NCBI RefSeq assembly: GCF_028463985.1
Contig: NZ_CP116766.1
Coordinates: 1,426,001 to 1,490,000, forward strand
DNA: 64,000 nucleotides
Source of the DNA: Neisseria lisongii
GTDB taxonomy: Bacteria > Pseudomonadota > Gammaproteobacteria > Burkholderiales > Neisseriaceae
Reading direction: 5' to 3'
Shown: positions 43,363 through 51,236 of the stretch, in pieces
How the letters are laid out: each line of letters begins with the position of its first letter
Position numbering within the stretch: position 1 is the first letter of the stretch
Program-made: the position numbers and the translations under genes
Notes under the pieces: model-generated
Told to the model about the DNA's origin: nothing
The model's input: only the letters and a program-made list of their open reading frames with translations
The model's database searches: none

Positions 43363-44097
43363 ATGTTACTGATTAGAAACCTAATTTACTGGCTGATTCT
43401 CACCATCAGCCTGATTACCCTGTTCCCCTTTATGCTGCTCGGCGCACTGTTGCCCGTTGGCGCACACCCCGTGGCGCTGCTGTGGGTACGCATTCTCAAC
43501 GCCTCGCTCAAACACATTATCGGGCTGAAATACAGTGTTACCGGCGCTGAAAATATCCCCGCCGCCCCCGCCGTTATTTGCGCCAAACACCAAAGCGGCT
43601 GGGAAACGCTGGCGCTGCAGGAAATTTTTCCGCCGCAAGTCTATGTTGCCAAAAAAGAATTATTTAAAATCCCCTTTTTCGGCTGGGGGTTGAAACTGGT
43701 GAAAACCATCGGCATCGACCGCAACAACCGCCGCGAAGCCAACGAGCAGCTGCTCAAACAGGGCTTGGCACGCAAAAACGAAGGCTTTTGGATTACCATT
43801 TTCCCCGAAGGCACCCGCCATCCGCCCGGCACGCACGGCAAATACAAGCTCGGCGGCGCACGCATGGCAAAAATGTTTGAAATGGACATCGTACCTGTCG
43901 CCCTCAACAGCGGCGAATTTTGGCCGAAAAACTCATTTCTGAAATATCCCGGCACCATCAGCGTGGTTATCGGCAAACCGATTGCCCACCACAGCGGCAG
44001 CGAAGCCGAATTAATGGCGCAATGCGAACACTGGATTGAAGCACGCCAAGCCGAAATCACCGGACAAGGCCCGTTTGCCCCCAAACAGGCCGTCTGA
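43363..44097 (+). CDS. plsC: 1-acyl-sn-glycerol-3-phosphate acyltransferase
   Basis: The 244-residue protein has an N-terminal hydrophobic region (about 5-45) and a PlsC domain. The catalytic motif is KHQSGWETL with H76, an HX4E variant of the usual HX4D, and FPEGTRHPPG is the substrate motif. It makes phosphatidic acid at the inner membrane. Neisseria homologues are called nlaA and lie after gmhB, as here. The end CAGGCCGTCTGA (Gln-Ala-Val-stop) is a DUS. Confidence 0.9.
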   Translation: MLLIRNLIYWLILTISLITLFPFMLLGALLPVGAHPVALLWVRILNASLKHIIGLKYSVTGAENIPAAPAVICAKHQSGWETLALQEIFPPQVYVAKKELFKIPFFGWGLKLVKTIGIDRNNRREANEQLLKQGLARKNEGFWITIFPEGTRHPPGTHGKYKLGGARMAKMFEMDIVPVALNSGEFWPKNSFLKYPGTISVVIGKPIAHHSGSEAELMAQCEHWIEARQAEITGQGPFAPKQAV

Positions 44098-44099
44098 AA

Positions 44100-44789
44100 A
44101 TGCCCCTGTTCCAGCACACACTTGCCGACGGCCGCACCATCAGCATCCAATTCAAACGCAGCGCCAGAAAAAACCTGATACTGCGGCCGCTCGACCGCCA
44201 CAGTATCAGCATCAATATACCGCCGTTTCTCAGCGATGCCGCATTCAAAAAATGGCTCGCCGACAACGAAGCCCTGCTGCTCAAAACGCTGGCGAAAACA
44301 CCGCAAGAACGCAGCGACACCCGCCCCAGCCACATCTGGTTTCACGGCATAGCCCTGAATGTGGCGGAACACAGCGGCAACACCATTCTCCAAACGCCGT
44401 CTGAAATCCTGTTACCGCCGCAAGACTGGCCGCAACAAAAAGAACAACTGCGCCGCTTTCTTATCGACCAAGCCTCCGACTACCTGTTGCCCCGCCTCGC
44501 CCGCCACGCCGCAACACTGCAGCTCCACCCCGCCGCCACCGCCCTCAGCAACGCCAAAACCTTTTGGGGCGTATGCCGCCGCAACAGCGGAATCCGCCTC
44601 AACTGGCGGCTGATCGGCGCTCCCGAATTCGTTGCCGACTACGTGTGCATACACGAACTGTGCCACTTACCCCACCCCGACCACAGCCCCCGTTTCTGGG
44701 CATTGGTCAACCGCCACACCCCGCACACCGAAGCCGCCAAACGCTGGCTGAAACAGCACGGGAATGCATTATTTGCGTTGGACAAATAA
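44100..44789 (+). CDS. YgjP-like metal-dependent hydrolase (DUF45)
   Basis: The 229-residue product has the HELCH zinc motif in VCIHELCHLPHPDHSPRFW, with a third histidine ten residues on, typical of the YgjP/DUF45 family that resembles SprT proteases. The N-terminal half contains ILRPLDRHSISINIPP. The start lies two bases after the plsC stop within a DUS flank (AAAATG), so it is probably translated from the same message. The physiological substrate is unknown. Confidence 0.82.
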   Translation: MPLFQHTLADGRTISIQFKRSARKNLILRPLDRHSISINIPPFLSDAAFKKWLADNEALLLKTLAKTPQERSDTRPSHIWFHGIALNVAEHSGNTILQTPSEILLPPQDWPQQKEQLRRFLIDQASDYLLPRLARHAATLQLHPAATALSNAKTFWGVCRRNSGIRLNWRLIGAPEFVADYVCIHELCHLPHPDHSPRFWALVNRHTPHTEAAKRWLKQHGNALFALDK

Positions 44790-44795
44790 AACCAA

Positions 44796-44832
44796 AGCCG
44801 TCTGAAAACCGATTATCGATTTTCAGACGGCC
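44796..44832. terminator. Bidirectional inverted DUS terminator, YgjP-like/ccp
   Basis: AAGCCGTCTGAAAA and TTTTCAGACGGCCT lie between convergent genes, around CCGATTATCGA. Confidence 0.8.
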
Positions 44833-44886
44833 TGTTTTACCATATCTGCAACCGTTTCCACTTACGAAAACGGCTTCAGAACAAGA

Positions 44887-46032
44887 TTATTTGTTGTCCG
44901 GTTTGGTGGTGGTCGGAGCGGTCAGCGGCAGTTCGGGCAGAATGCGGGCTGCTTCGGGAACTGAGCCGGACAGGGTGTTCAGGAAGGCAACGATGTTGTC
45001 CACGTCTTCCTGCGGCAATTCTTTGCCCAGTTGTGCTTGACCCATGATTTTCACGGCTTTATCCAATTCCCAAACGCTACCGTTGTGGAAATACGGATAG
45101 GTTTTGGCCACGTTGCGCAAGCCCGGTACACGGAAGAAGAATTCGTCCGCTGCGTTTTTGCTCACGTCGGCACGGCCTTTGTCGTGTTTCGGGTCTTCGA
45201 TAAATTTCCAGTACGGGCCTTGTACCAAGCCGAATTTTTGGAAGGAATTGCCGCCGAGGCCGACACCGTTGTGGCAGGCAATACAGCCGTTATCCATAAA
45301 GGCCCGCACGCCTTTGCGTTCTTGCTCGTTCAGGGCATTGATGTCGCCTTTGAGGTAAGCGTCCCATTTGGTCGGGGTCAGCAATGTGCGTTCAAACGCA
45401 GCGATGGCGTTGGTGATGTTTTTGAACGATATGCCGCCTTCAGGGAAGGCTGTTTTAAACAGTTCTTGGTATTCCGGAATGGCGGAGATTTTTTCCACTA
45501 CGGCTTCTTCGCTGGCATTGGCCATTTCAATCGGGTTCAGCAGCGGGCCGCCGGCCTGTTCTTCCACGTCTTTGGCACGGCCGTCCCAGAACTGCATTTC
45601 TAATGTGGCGGCATTCAGCGCAGTCGGTGAGTTGCGGCCGCCGAAACCGCCTTTGTGGCCAGGGCTGGTCGGCAGATTGTCCACGCCGGAAGTGGCTAAG
45701 TTGTGGCAGGAGTTGCAGCTTACGGTATTGCCTTTGGACAAGCGCGGTTCAAACCATAATTGGTGGCCGAGTTTGACTTGTTCGGCGGTAAATGGACGGA
45801 TTTTCTGCATATCTTCATCGCTCGGCAGCGGTTTGAAGATGCCTTGCGCCCGTTTGAGCAGCTCTTGCTCTTCCTGTGGCGCATTTTGAACCGATGCCGG
45901 TGCAGCGGCTTCCACGGCGGAAGCGGCTTCGGCCGGTTTTTCTACCGGTTCGGCAGCTTTGTCGCCACAGGCTGCGAGCGCTGCGGCCACTGCGAATGAT
46001 AAGCCGAGTTTGCTGAAAATCGGATATTTCAT
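44887..46032 (-). CDS. ccp: Cytochrome c peroxidase (lipoprotein)
   Basis: The 381-residue di-heme enzyme reduces hydrogen peroxide in the periplasm using cytochrome c electrons. The signal ends ALAACG (C22), a lipobox, and is followed by an Ala/Glu/Pro-rich linker to about residue 55. The CxxCH heme motifs are CNSCH and CIACH. LWFEPRLS and the FFRVPGLRNVAKT blocks belong to MauG/CcpA-type peroxidases. A FNR-like site lies upstream. Neisserial Ccp is known to be FNR-activated. Confidence 0.93.
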   Translation of the reverse strand: MKYPIFSKLGLSFAVAAALAACGDKAAEPVEKPAEAASAVEAAAPASVQNAPQEEQELLKRAQGIFKPLPSDEDMQKIRPFTAEQVKLGHQLWFEPRLSKGNTVSCNSCHNLATSGVDNLPTSPGHKGGFGGRNSPTALNAATLEMQFWDGRAKDVEEQAGGPLLNPIEMANASEEAVVEKISAIPEYQELFKTAFPEGGISFKNITNAIAAFERTLLTPTKWDAYLKGDINALNEQERKGVRAFMDNGCIACHNGVGLGGNSFQKFGLVQGPYWKFIEDPKHDKGRADVSKNAADEFFFRVPGLRNVAKTYPYFHNGSVWELDKAVKIMGQAQLGKELPQEDVDNIVAFLNTLSGSVPEAARILPELPLTAPTTTKPDNK

Positions 46033-46100
46033 GGAGGTGTTCCTTATTTTGGTTTTTACGGCAGCTGCGTTGCGGCAGCCGGTGTTTTTAGTTTATGTAA

Positions 46101-46142
46101 AGTATAGAAAAGAAATTTCAGACGGCTTTTGTGATAAATCAA
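46101..46142 (-). promoter_or_regulatory. ccp promoter with FNR-like site
   Basis: On the minus strand TATACT (46106-46101) is a -10 box without a good -35. TTGATTTATCACAA (46142-46129) matches the FNR consensus TTGAT-N4-ATCAA at eight of ten positions. Its centre lies 29.5 bases upstream of the first -10 base, i.e. at about -41.5, the usual place for FNR activation. Confidence 0.5.
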
Positions 46143-46298
46143 GTTTTCACCCGCCATAGGTTTTTGCTATTTTACTGATAGCCTGTTTTCCGACATGTTT
46201 TTTTAAATAAACCGAAATCAATAAATTACGGCTTATTACTTGCACCGCTGCAATGATTGTTTTAAAGTTAGGCACAATTATTTTCTGGAACGATAGAC

Positions 46299-47288
46299 AT
46301 GAACATTACCGTAATGGGCGCAGGTTCTTGGGGGACTGCGCTGGCGCTTCACTTTGCCCGCCACGGCCACCGTGTTGCCCTGTGGGCGCGCAATCCGCAA
46401 CACATTAAAGCCTTGCAGGACGACCGTGAAAACAAACACGCCCTACCCGGTTTCGCCTTTCCCGACACGCTGACCGCCCACAGCGATTTGGGTGATGCGC
46501 TGCATGATTCGGAACTGGTATTGGTTGTTACCTCGGTTGCCGGCCTGCGCAACAGCGCCGAAATGCTCAAAGATCATCAAGCCGGCCATCTTCCGGTATT
46601 GGCGGCATGCAAAGGCTTCGAACAGGACACCGGTCTTTTAACGTTCCAAGTATTGAAAGAAGTGTTGCCGGACAACAAATGTATCGGCGTATTGTCCGGC
46701 CCGAGCTTTGCGCAGGAATTGGCCAAACAGTTGCCGTGCGCCGTGGTTTTGGCATCCGAAAACAAAGAATGGATCGAATCCCTCGTTCCCGCCTTAAACA
46801 GCCATGTGATGCGGCTCTACGGCAGCAACGACGTGATTGGCGTTGCCGTCGGCGGCGCAGTCAAAAACGTGATGGCGATTGCCACCGGCCTTTCAGACGG
46901 CCTCGAATACGGCCTGAATGCCCGTGCCGCACTGGTTACCCGAGGCTTGGCAGAAATTACCCGTTTGGCCGTTGCCATGGGTGCGCAACCGAAAACCATG
47001 ATGGGCTTGGCCGGCATGGGCGACCTGATTCTGACCTGCACCGGCGCACTTTCCCGCAACCGCCGTGTCGGCTTGGGCTTGGCCGAAGGCAAAGAACTTC
47101 ATCAGGTTTTAAAAGAAATCGGCCACGTTTCCGAAGGGGTCAGCACCATCGAAGAAGTGTTCAACACCGCCTGCAAATACCAAATCGACATGCCGATTAC
47201 CCAAACTCTGCTGTATCTGATCCGTCAGGAAATGACCCCGTCGCAAGTCGTCAGCCGCCTGATGGACCGAGACACCCGCTTTGAATAA
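46299..47288 (+). CDS. gpsA: Glycerol-3-phosphate dehydrogenase [NAD(P)+]
   Basis: The 329-residue cytoplasmic enzyme makes sn-glycerol 3-phosphate for phospholipids. The nucleotide-binding GAGSWGTALA is at residues 7-16, LSGPSFAQE near 135, and VGGAVKNVMAIATG holds the catalytic Lys. GLAGMGDLILTCTG follows. The length is standard. An internal DUS encodes LSDGL. It is monocistronic with its own terminator. Confidence 0.96.
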   Translation: MNITVMGAGSWGTALALHFARHGHRVALWARNPQHIKALQDDRENKHALPGFAFPDTLTAHSDLGDALHDSELVLVVTSVAGLRNSAEMLKDHQAGHLPVLAACKGFEQDTGLLTFQVLKEVLPDNKCIGVLSGPSFAQELAKQLPCAVVLASENKEWIESLVPALNSHVMRLYGSNDVIGVAVGGAVKNVMAIATGLSDGLEYGLNARAALVTRGLAEITRLAVAMGAQPKTMMGLAGMGDLILTCTGALSRNRRVGLGLAEGKELHQVLKEIGHVSEGVSTIEEVFNTACKYQIDMPITQTLLYLIRQEMTPSQVVSRLMDRDTRFE

Positions 47289-47311
47289 CACAACCAAAAC
47301 GGCGCAGCAGT

Positions 47312-47375
47312 AAGGCCGTCTGAAAATCAGCGAAGCGGGTTTTAGCGAAAATAAAACCCGTTTTTCAGGCGGCCT
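47312..47375. terminator. gpsA terminator (intrinsic hairpin within a DUS pair)
   Basis: CGGGTTTTA (47336-47344) and TAAAACCCG (47352-47360) pair and run into TTTTT. A DUS (AAGGCCGTCTGAAAA) at the left and a decayed inverted one (TTCAGGCGGCCT) at the right enclose it. Confidence 0.8.
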
Positions 47376-47470
47376 CAGCCGCAATTTGACAGCCTTGCAG
47401 CGAAACACTTATAGTGCAGCCCTCGCAAAGCAACCAAACAACCCGCCCTATTTTCCCAAAGATACCGGCC

Positions 47471-47809
47471 ATGAACCCATCACTAGACAAATTAGAAATC
47501 AGCGTTTACCAGCTTGCCCAAAAATTTGAAACCCTGATCGGCGAAAACCGCCGCCTGCTGGAAGAAATCCAACGCCTGCACACCGAACAGGCGCAACAAA
47601 AACAGGAACACGAAACCGCCGTCAGCGAATTGAGCGAAGCGCTGCTGGTACAAGTCGGCAAACTCAAAGAAGACCTGCAGGGCAAGTTTGACCGCCTCAC
47701 CGAAGAAAACGCCCGCTACCGCAGCGCCTTGGAACAAAGTGCCGAAAAAATCCGCCAACTGATGGCACGCCTTCCGGCAGAACAACCGACCGATAAGGAA
47801 AACGCATGA
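47471..47809 (+). CDS. Coiled-coil protein upstream of zapA (ZapB-like)
   Basis: The 112-residue product is almost entirely predicted coiled coil, with heptad patterns from KFETLIGENRRLLEEIQRL through SEALLVQVGKLKEDL to ENARYRSALEQSAEKIRQLM. It overlaps zapA by four bases (ATGA). Small coiled-coil genes of this kind sit before zapA in many proteobacteria and are annotated TIGR02449 or ZapB-like, with a presumed Z-ring role. Function here is inferred from position and shape. Confidence 0.75.
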   Translation: MNPSLDKLEISVYQLAQKFETLIGENRRLLEEIQRLHTEQAQQKQEHETAVSELSEALLVQVGKLKEDLQGKFDRLTEENARYRSALEQSAEKIRQLMARLPAEQPTDKENA

Positions 47810-48108
47810 GTACCGAACAAGTCAGCCTGGAAATCATGAATACCGTCCTGACCATCAACACCCCGAGCGAAGAAAAAGCCACCCTGCTGCAAGCTGTTGA
47901 TATGCTAAACAAAAAAAGTCAGGCAATTAAAGAGAGCGGCCGAATCGTCGGCAGCGACCGCATCATCATCATGGCCGCCCTCAACGTCGTCCACGACCTT
48001 TTGAAAATGAGCCTGAAAGATGATTTGGCAATCGGCGAATTTGAGCGTAAAATAACCGACATGACCGCAGCCTGCGACAAAGCGCTGGCACGGCTCAACC
48101 AAAACTGA
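47806..48108 (+). CDS. zapA: Cell division protein ZapA
   Basis: The 100-residue product has MNTVLTINTPSEEKATLLQA, the globular ZapA head, then GRIVGSDRIIIMAALNVVHD and a helical tail. It crosslinks FtsZ filaments at the Z-ring. The start overlaps the upstream coiled-coil gene by four bases. The next feature is 6S RNA, the conserved zapA-ssrS order. Confidence 0.9.
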   Translation: MSTEQVSLEIMNTVLTINTPSEEKATLLQAVDMLNKKSQAIKESGRIVGSDRIIIMAALNVVHDLLKMSLKDDLAIGEFERKITDMTAACDKALARLNQN

Positions 48109-48112
48109 CCCT

Positions 48113-48296
48113 CTTCTTCCCTGCGGTGTACGCAAAGGCATATATTCCTTTGAACCAATAAGTTCGCTCCAGGTTGCCGGGAGCAGTAGTGGGCGCGAGC
48201 GTCCTTCAACGGATGCACCCGAAACTACCCGAGGCGACCGCCTTGTCCTCAAGGTTCAAGCGAATCCGGCCCAAACGTCATCAGCGGGGAACCCCG
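48113..48296 (+). ncRNA. ssrS: 6S RNA
   Basis: The segment starts TCTTCCCTGCGGTGTACGCA and ends CATCAGCGGGGAA; these ends pair to close a long rod, and TTCCCTGC pairs with GCGGGGAA. The conserved central part includes CCTTGTCCTCAAGGTTCAAG near the 3' arm. Position right after zapA is the typical 6S RNA site. It inhibits the housekeeping RNA polymerase in stationary phase. The exact ends are estimated. Confidence 0.85.
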
Positions 48297-48299
48297 ACA

Positions 48300-48331
48300 A
48301 ACCTGTCGCATAACGCTGCGGCAGGTTTTCC
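48300..48331 (+). terminator. Terminator of 6S RNA
   Basis: AACCTGTCGC and GCGGCAGGTT form a 10-bp stem (one G-T pair) followed by TTTTCCCTTT. Confidence 0.75.
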
Positions 48332-48512
48332 CTTTCCCCAAGGCCGTCTGAAAAACGGCTTTTCGTATTTATGATAGTGAATTAACCAAATTTCTTAACA
48401 CATATCCCACATTCACCCGCCCACGCCGCATCAAAAACCCCACACCCCAACCGCCAATCCGCAGGCACTTCGGCAAGCATACAACAAATCACGCAATAAA
48501 CCCCGACCAAGA

Positions 48513-48541
48513 TTGACAAAGGCAGAAGTTCTCTTTAAAAT
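48513..48541 (+). promoter_or_regulatory. rplM-rpsI promoter
   Basis: TTGACA (48513-48518), 17 bases, TAAAAT (48536-48541), 34 bases before the rplM start. Confidence 0.75.
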
Positions 48542-48575
48542 TGGTAACTTTCTATATCTATCTGGATTTCTACCT

Positions 48576-49007
48576 ATGAAAACCTTTTCAGCGAAACCGC
48601 ATGAGGTGAAGCGCGAATGGTTCGTCATCGACGCCCAAGATAAAGTTTTGGGTCGCGTTGCAGCCGAAGTTGCACACCGTCTGCGTGGCAAACACAAGCC
48701 TGAATACACTCCTCACGTTGACACCGGCGATTACATCATCGTTATCAATGCAGACAAACTGCGTGTAACCGGTGCCAAATTCGAAGGCAAAAAATACTAC
48801 CGCCACTCCGGCTTCCCGGGCGGTATCTACGAGCGTACTTTCCGCGAAATGCAGGAAACTTTCCCCGGCCGTGCTTTGGAACAAGCCGTTAAAGGCATGT
48901 TGCCGAAAGGTCCTTTGGGCTACGCCATGATCAAAAAACTGAAAGTGTATGCAGGTGCCGAACACGGTCATGCCGCACAACAACCTAAAGTTTTGGAACT
49001 GAAATAA
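48576..49007 (+). CDS. rplM: 50S ribosomal protein L13
   Basis: The 143-residue protein begins MKTFSAKPHEVKREWFVIDA and contains GDYIIVINADKLRVTG and GMLPKGPLGYAMIKKLKVYAG, the L13 signature. It is an early assembling 23S-binding protein. ATG 48576 lies just after the promoter region, giving a short leader. It is followed by rpsI after nine bases. Confidence 0.97.
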   Translation: MKTFSAKPHEVKREWFVIDAQDKVLGRVAAEVAHRLRGKHKPEYTPHVDTGDYIIVINADKLRVTGAKFEGKKYYRHSGFPGGIYERTFREMQETFPGRALEQAVKGMLPKGPLGYAMIKKLKVYAGAEHGHAAQQPKVLELK

Positions 49008-49016
49008 GGACACGAC

Positions 49017-49409
49017 ATGAACGGTAAATATTACTACGGCACTGGCCGCCGCAAAAGTTCAGTGGCTCGTGTATTCTTGACCAAAGGCACCGGCCAAATC
49101 ATCGTAAACGGCCGCCCTGTTGACGAATTCTTCGCCCGCGAAACCAGCCGCATGGTTGTCCGCCAACCATTGGTATTGACTGAAAATACCGAATCTTTCG
49201 ACATCAAAGTCAATGTAGTCGGCGGCGGCGAAACCGGTCAGTCCGGCGCAATCCGTCACGGCATTACCCGTGCCTTGATCGACTTTGACGCAGCTTTGAA
49301 ACCGGCTCTGTCTGCTGCAGGCTTCGTTACCCGCGATGCCCGTGAAGTGGAACGTAAAAAACCGGGTCTGCGCAAAGCCCGCCGTGCCAAACAGTTCTCA
49401 AAACGTTAA
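49017..49409 (+). CDS. rpsI: 30S ribosomal protein S9
   Basis: The 130-residue protein begins MNGKYYYGTGRRKSSVARVF and ends in the basic AKQFSKR, whose last arginine reaches the P-site tRNA. GGGETGQSGAIRHGITRAL is the S9 signature. AAGGACACGAC precedes the ATG. It forms the universal rplM-rpsI pair. Confidence 0.97.
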   Translation: MNGKYYYGTGRRKSSVARVFLTKGTGQIIVNGRPVDEFFARETSRMVVRQPLVLTENTESFDIKVNVVGGGETGQSGAIRHGITRALIDFDAALKPALSAAGFVTRDAREVERKKPGLRKARRAKQFSKR

Positions 49410-49433
49410 TCCGTTTTACTGTTTACTTATACA

Positions 49434-49486
49434 GACCGCATTGCAATTTTCGATACACTTTCGAAAACTGCAATGCGGTTTTCTTT
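49434..49486 (+). terminator. Intrinsic terminator of rplM-rpsI
   Basis: ACCGCATTGCA and TGCAATGCGGT pair, with an inner ATTTTCGA/TTCGAAAA extension, followed by TTTCTTT. Confidence 0.9.
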
Positions 49487-49518
49487 ATCCCTGATAAAAT
49501 TCTTGTTTTCCGCAAAAA

Positions 49519-49661
49519 TATAGTAAATCAACCGAAAAAATATGACACCACAGCGAGCCACCCTTCCCCTAACCCCTTCCCGCCAGCGAGACGGGGAACA
49601 AAGTGCAGGTGGGCCAACTTAGCTTGCCGATTTGTACAGAAAATTCGGTGTTTTAACTATA
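49519..49661. repeat. TATAGTG-type element, copy 4 (partial or rearranged)
   Basis: TATAGTAAATCAACCGAAAA at the left equals the inverted right end of copy 2. It is followed by the shared block starting CACAGCGAGCCACCCTTCC and ending GAGACGGGGAAC. TTTTAACTATA at 49651-49661 may be the other end. The interior after the shared block is not like copies 1-2. Confidence 0.5.
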
Positions 49662-50211
49662 GTAAACCTTATGACGGCAAACCATTTTTTTCCTGATTGA
49701 TGATATTTTTCAATTCTCCTCTTCCCCCGATACTTATCAAGCATTTTTATCCGCCATACCGCATTATTCCGACGACCGTATTGATTCCCGACATCTGCAC
49801 CATACCACCTGCTGAAACAGAAATTGTTTCAAATACAGCCAATACCGAATACCAGAATACCAGTGATGATTTTGTTGAGATTTTTAATAAAATAGTCTAA
49901 GATTAGAAAGGATATACGCATGCGACCATTATCATCACAATAAACCGCCGCATTGTTCATTTCCCAAACAATATCGCAAATAACCGTTCCCACTATCATG
50001 CAAACTGTTGCCGACTGTTTTCATCATGGCAACCGGTTTTGTGCGGATACGGAAAACGGAGCAGCCGGAAATGTTATTTTCCATATTGCGTTGATTTACC
50101 TTATGAAAAACAAACACTTTCCGCTGAATTTTGCCAAACAGCTTTTTCAGACGGCTTTAATTACGCTCAACGCTTCATTATCCGGATATTCAGCCATAAA
50201 GGAGACCCATT

Positions 50212-50649
50212 ATGCATAATCCTTCCAAACATGCATCGATTAATATTGCGCTGATTCAGGCTCGGGAAGCGCTGATGACCCAGTTTCGCCCCATTCTGAA
50301 TCAGGCCAACGTAACCGACCAGCAATGGCGCATTATCCGCCTGCTGGCAGAAAACGGCACTTTGGACTTCCAAGACCTTGCCAACCAAGCCTGCATTTTG
50401 CGGCCGAGCCTGACCGGCATTCTGACCCGACTGGAAAAAGCCGATCTGATTGTCCGCCTGAAACCGTCCAACGACCAACGCCGGGTTTTTCTCAAGCTGA
50501 CCCCCGAAGGCGAAAAACTCTACCAAGCAATCCGTATTCAGGTTGATGAACGCTACGATATTATCGAAACCGTATTATCCAAAGAAAAACTGGCACAATT
50601 AAAAGAGTTGCTCAACGAGCTCTCCCATATCGAACAGTTACTGAAATAA
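50212..50649 (+). CDS. farR: MarR-family regulator FarR (HpaR-like)
   Basis: The 145-residue winged-helix protein has the recognition region LRPSLTGILTRLEKADLIV and wing SNDQRRVFLKLT. Its N-terminal HASINIALIQAREALMTQFR and the following QANVTDQQWRIIRLLAENGT closely resemble neisserial FarR, known to repress the farAB fatty-acid efflux pump and, in meningococcus, nadA. It also belongs to the HpaR/HpcR subfamily. An AAAGGAGACCC ribosome site precedes the ATG. It is followed at three bases by a flavin reductase gene. Confidence 0.88.
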   Translation: MHNPSKHASINIALIQAREALMTQFRPILNQANVTDQQWRIIRLLAENGTLDFQDLANQACILRPSLTGILTRLEKADLIVRLKPSNDQRRVFLKLTPEGEKLYQAIRIQVDERYDIIETVLSKEKLAQLKELLNELSHIEQLLK

Positions 50650-50652
50650 AAC

Positions 50653-51150
50653 ATGCCCCTGACACACACACTTAAGCAACCTTTTCGAGATGCCATGGCT
50701 TCCTGCGCCGCCTGCGTCCACGTTATCACCACCGATGGCGAAGCCGGCCGCTACGGCATTACCATGACCGCCGTAACCGCCGTAACCGACGAGCCGCCCA
50801 CGGTGATGCTGTGCATCAATAAAGAAGCCCAAATTATCCCGATTCTGCAGCAAAACCAAAATCTGTGCATCAACACCCTTGCCGACCATCAGGAAGACAT
50901 CGCCCGCCACTTCGCCGGCATGACCGACCTGTCCCCTGAAGAACGCTTTGAATACCACATCTGGCATCGGGGCAGCAGCGGGCAACTCGAAGTCGAAGGC
51001 TCGCTCGCCCATCTGCACGGCAGCATTGTTTCCCAACAGGAAATGGGTACGCATATTGTCTTTTTTGTCGAACTGCACGAAATCAAAACCGCAGCCGCCG
51101 AATCACCGGCGCTGCTGTATTTCCGCCGCTCGTTCAAATCCCTGATGTAA
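50653..51150 (+). CDS. Flavin reductase (HpaC-like)
   Basis: The 165-residue product is a short-chain flavin:NAD(P)H reductase: YGITMTAVTAVTDEPPTVMLC is the FMN-binding block and FEYHIWHRGSSGQ the later one. In other bacteria such a subunit supplies reduced FAD to 4-hydroxyphenylacetate 3-monooxygenase (HpaB). It starts three bases after the farR stop, so the two are co-transcribed. No HpaB is present in the window, so the partner oxygenase is unknown. Confidence 0.8.
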   Translation: MPLTHTLKQPFRDAMASCAACVHVITTDGEAGRYGITMTAVTAVTDEPPTVMLCINKEAQIIPILQQNQNLCINTLADHQEDIARHFAGMTDLSPEERFEYHIWHRGSSGQLEVEGSLAHLHGSIVSQQEMGTHIVFFVELHEIKTAAAESPALLYFRRSFKSLM

Positions 51151-51236
51151 CCGAAAAGGCCGTCTGAAAATACACATTCCGACAAAATTCACCATAACCG
51201 CTCACCAACAACCGACTCTACATCTCAAGGACAAGC

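Larger units (their letters stand above)
49410..50211. other. 800-bp gap between rpsI and farR
   Basis: It holds the rpsI terminator, a truncated TATAGTG-type element, AT-rich sequence, and the farR upstream region with one inverted DUS (50147-50156). A frame at 49697-49900 (67 codons) has no family features or clear ribosome site and is not called. No RNA gene was recognised. Confidence 0.55.

Noticed and set aside
49697..49900. 67-codon frame upstream of farR
   Set aside because: Proline/isoleucine-rich, no ribosome site and no recognisable family; in AT-rich intergenic DNA such frames arise by chance.
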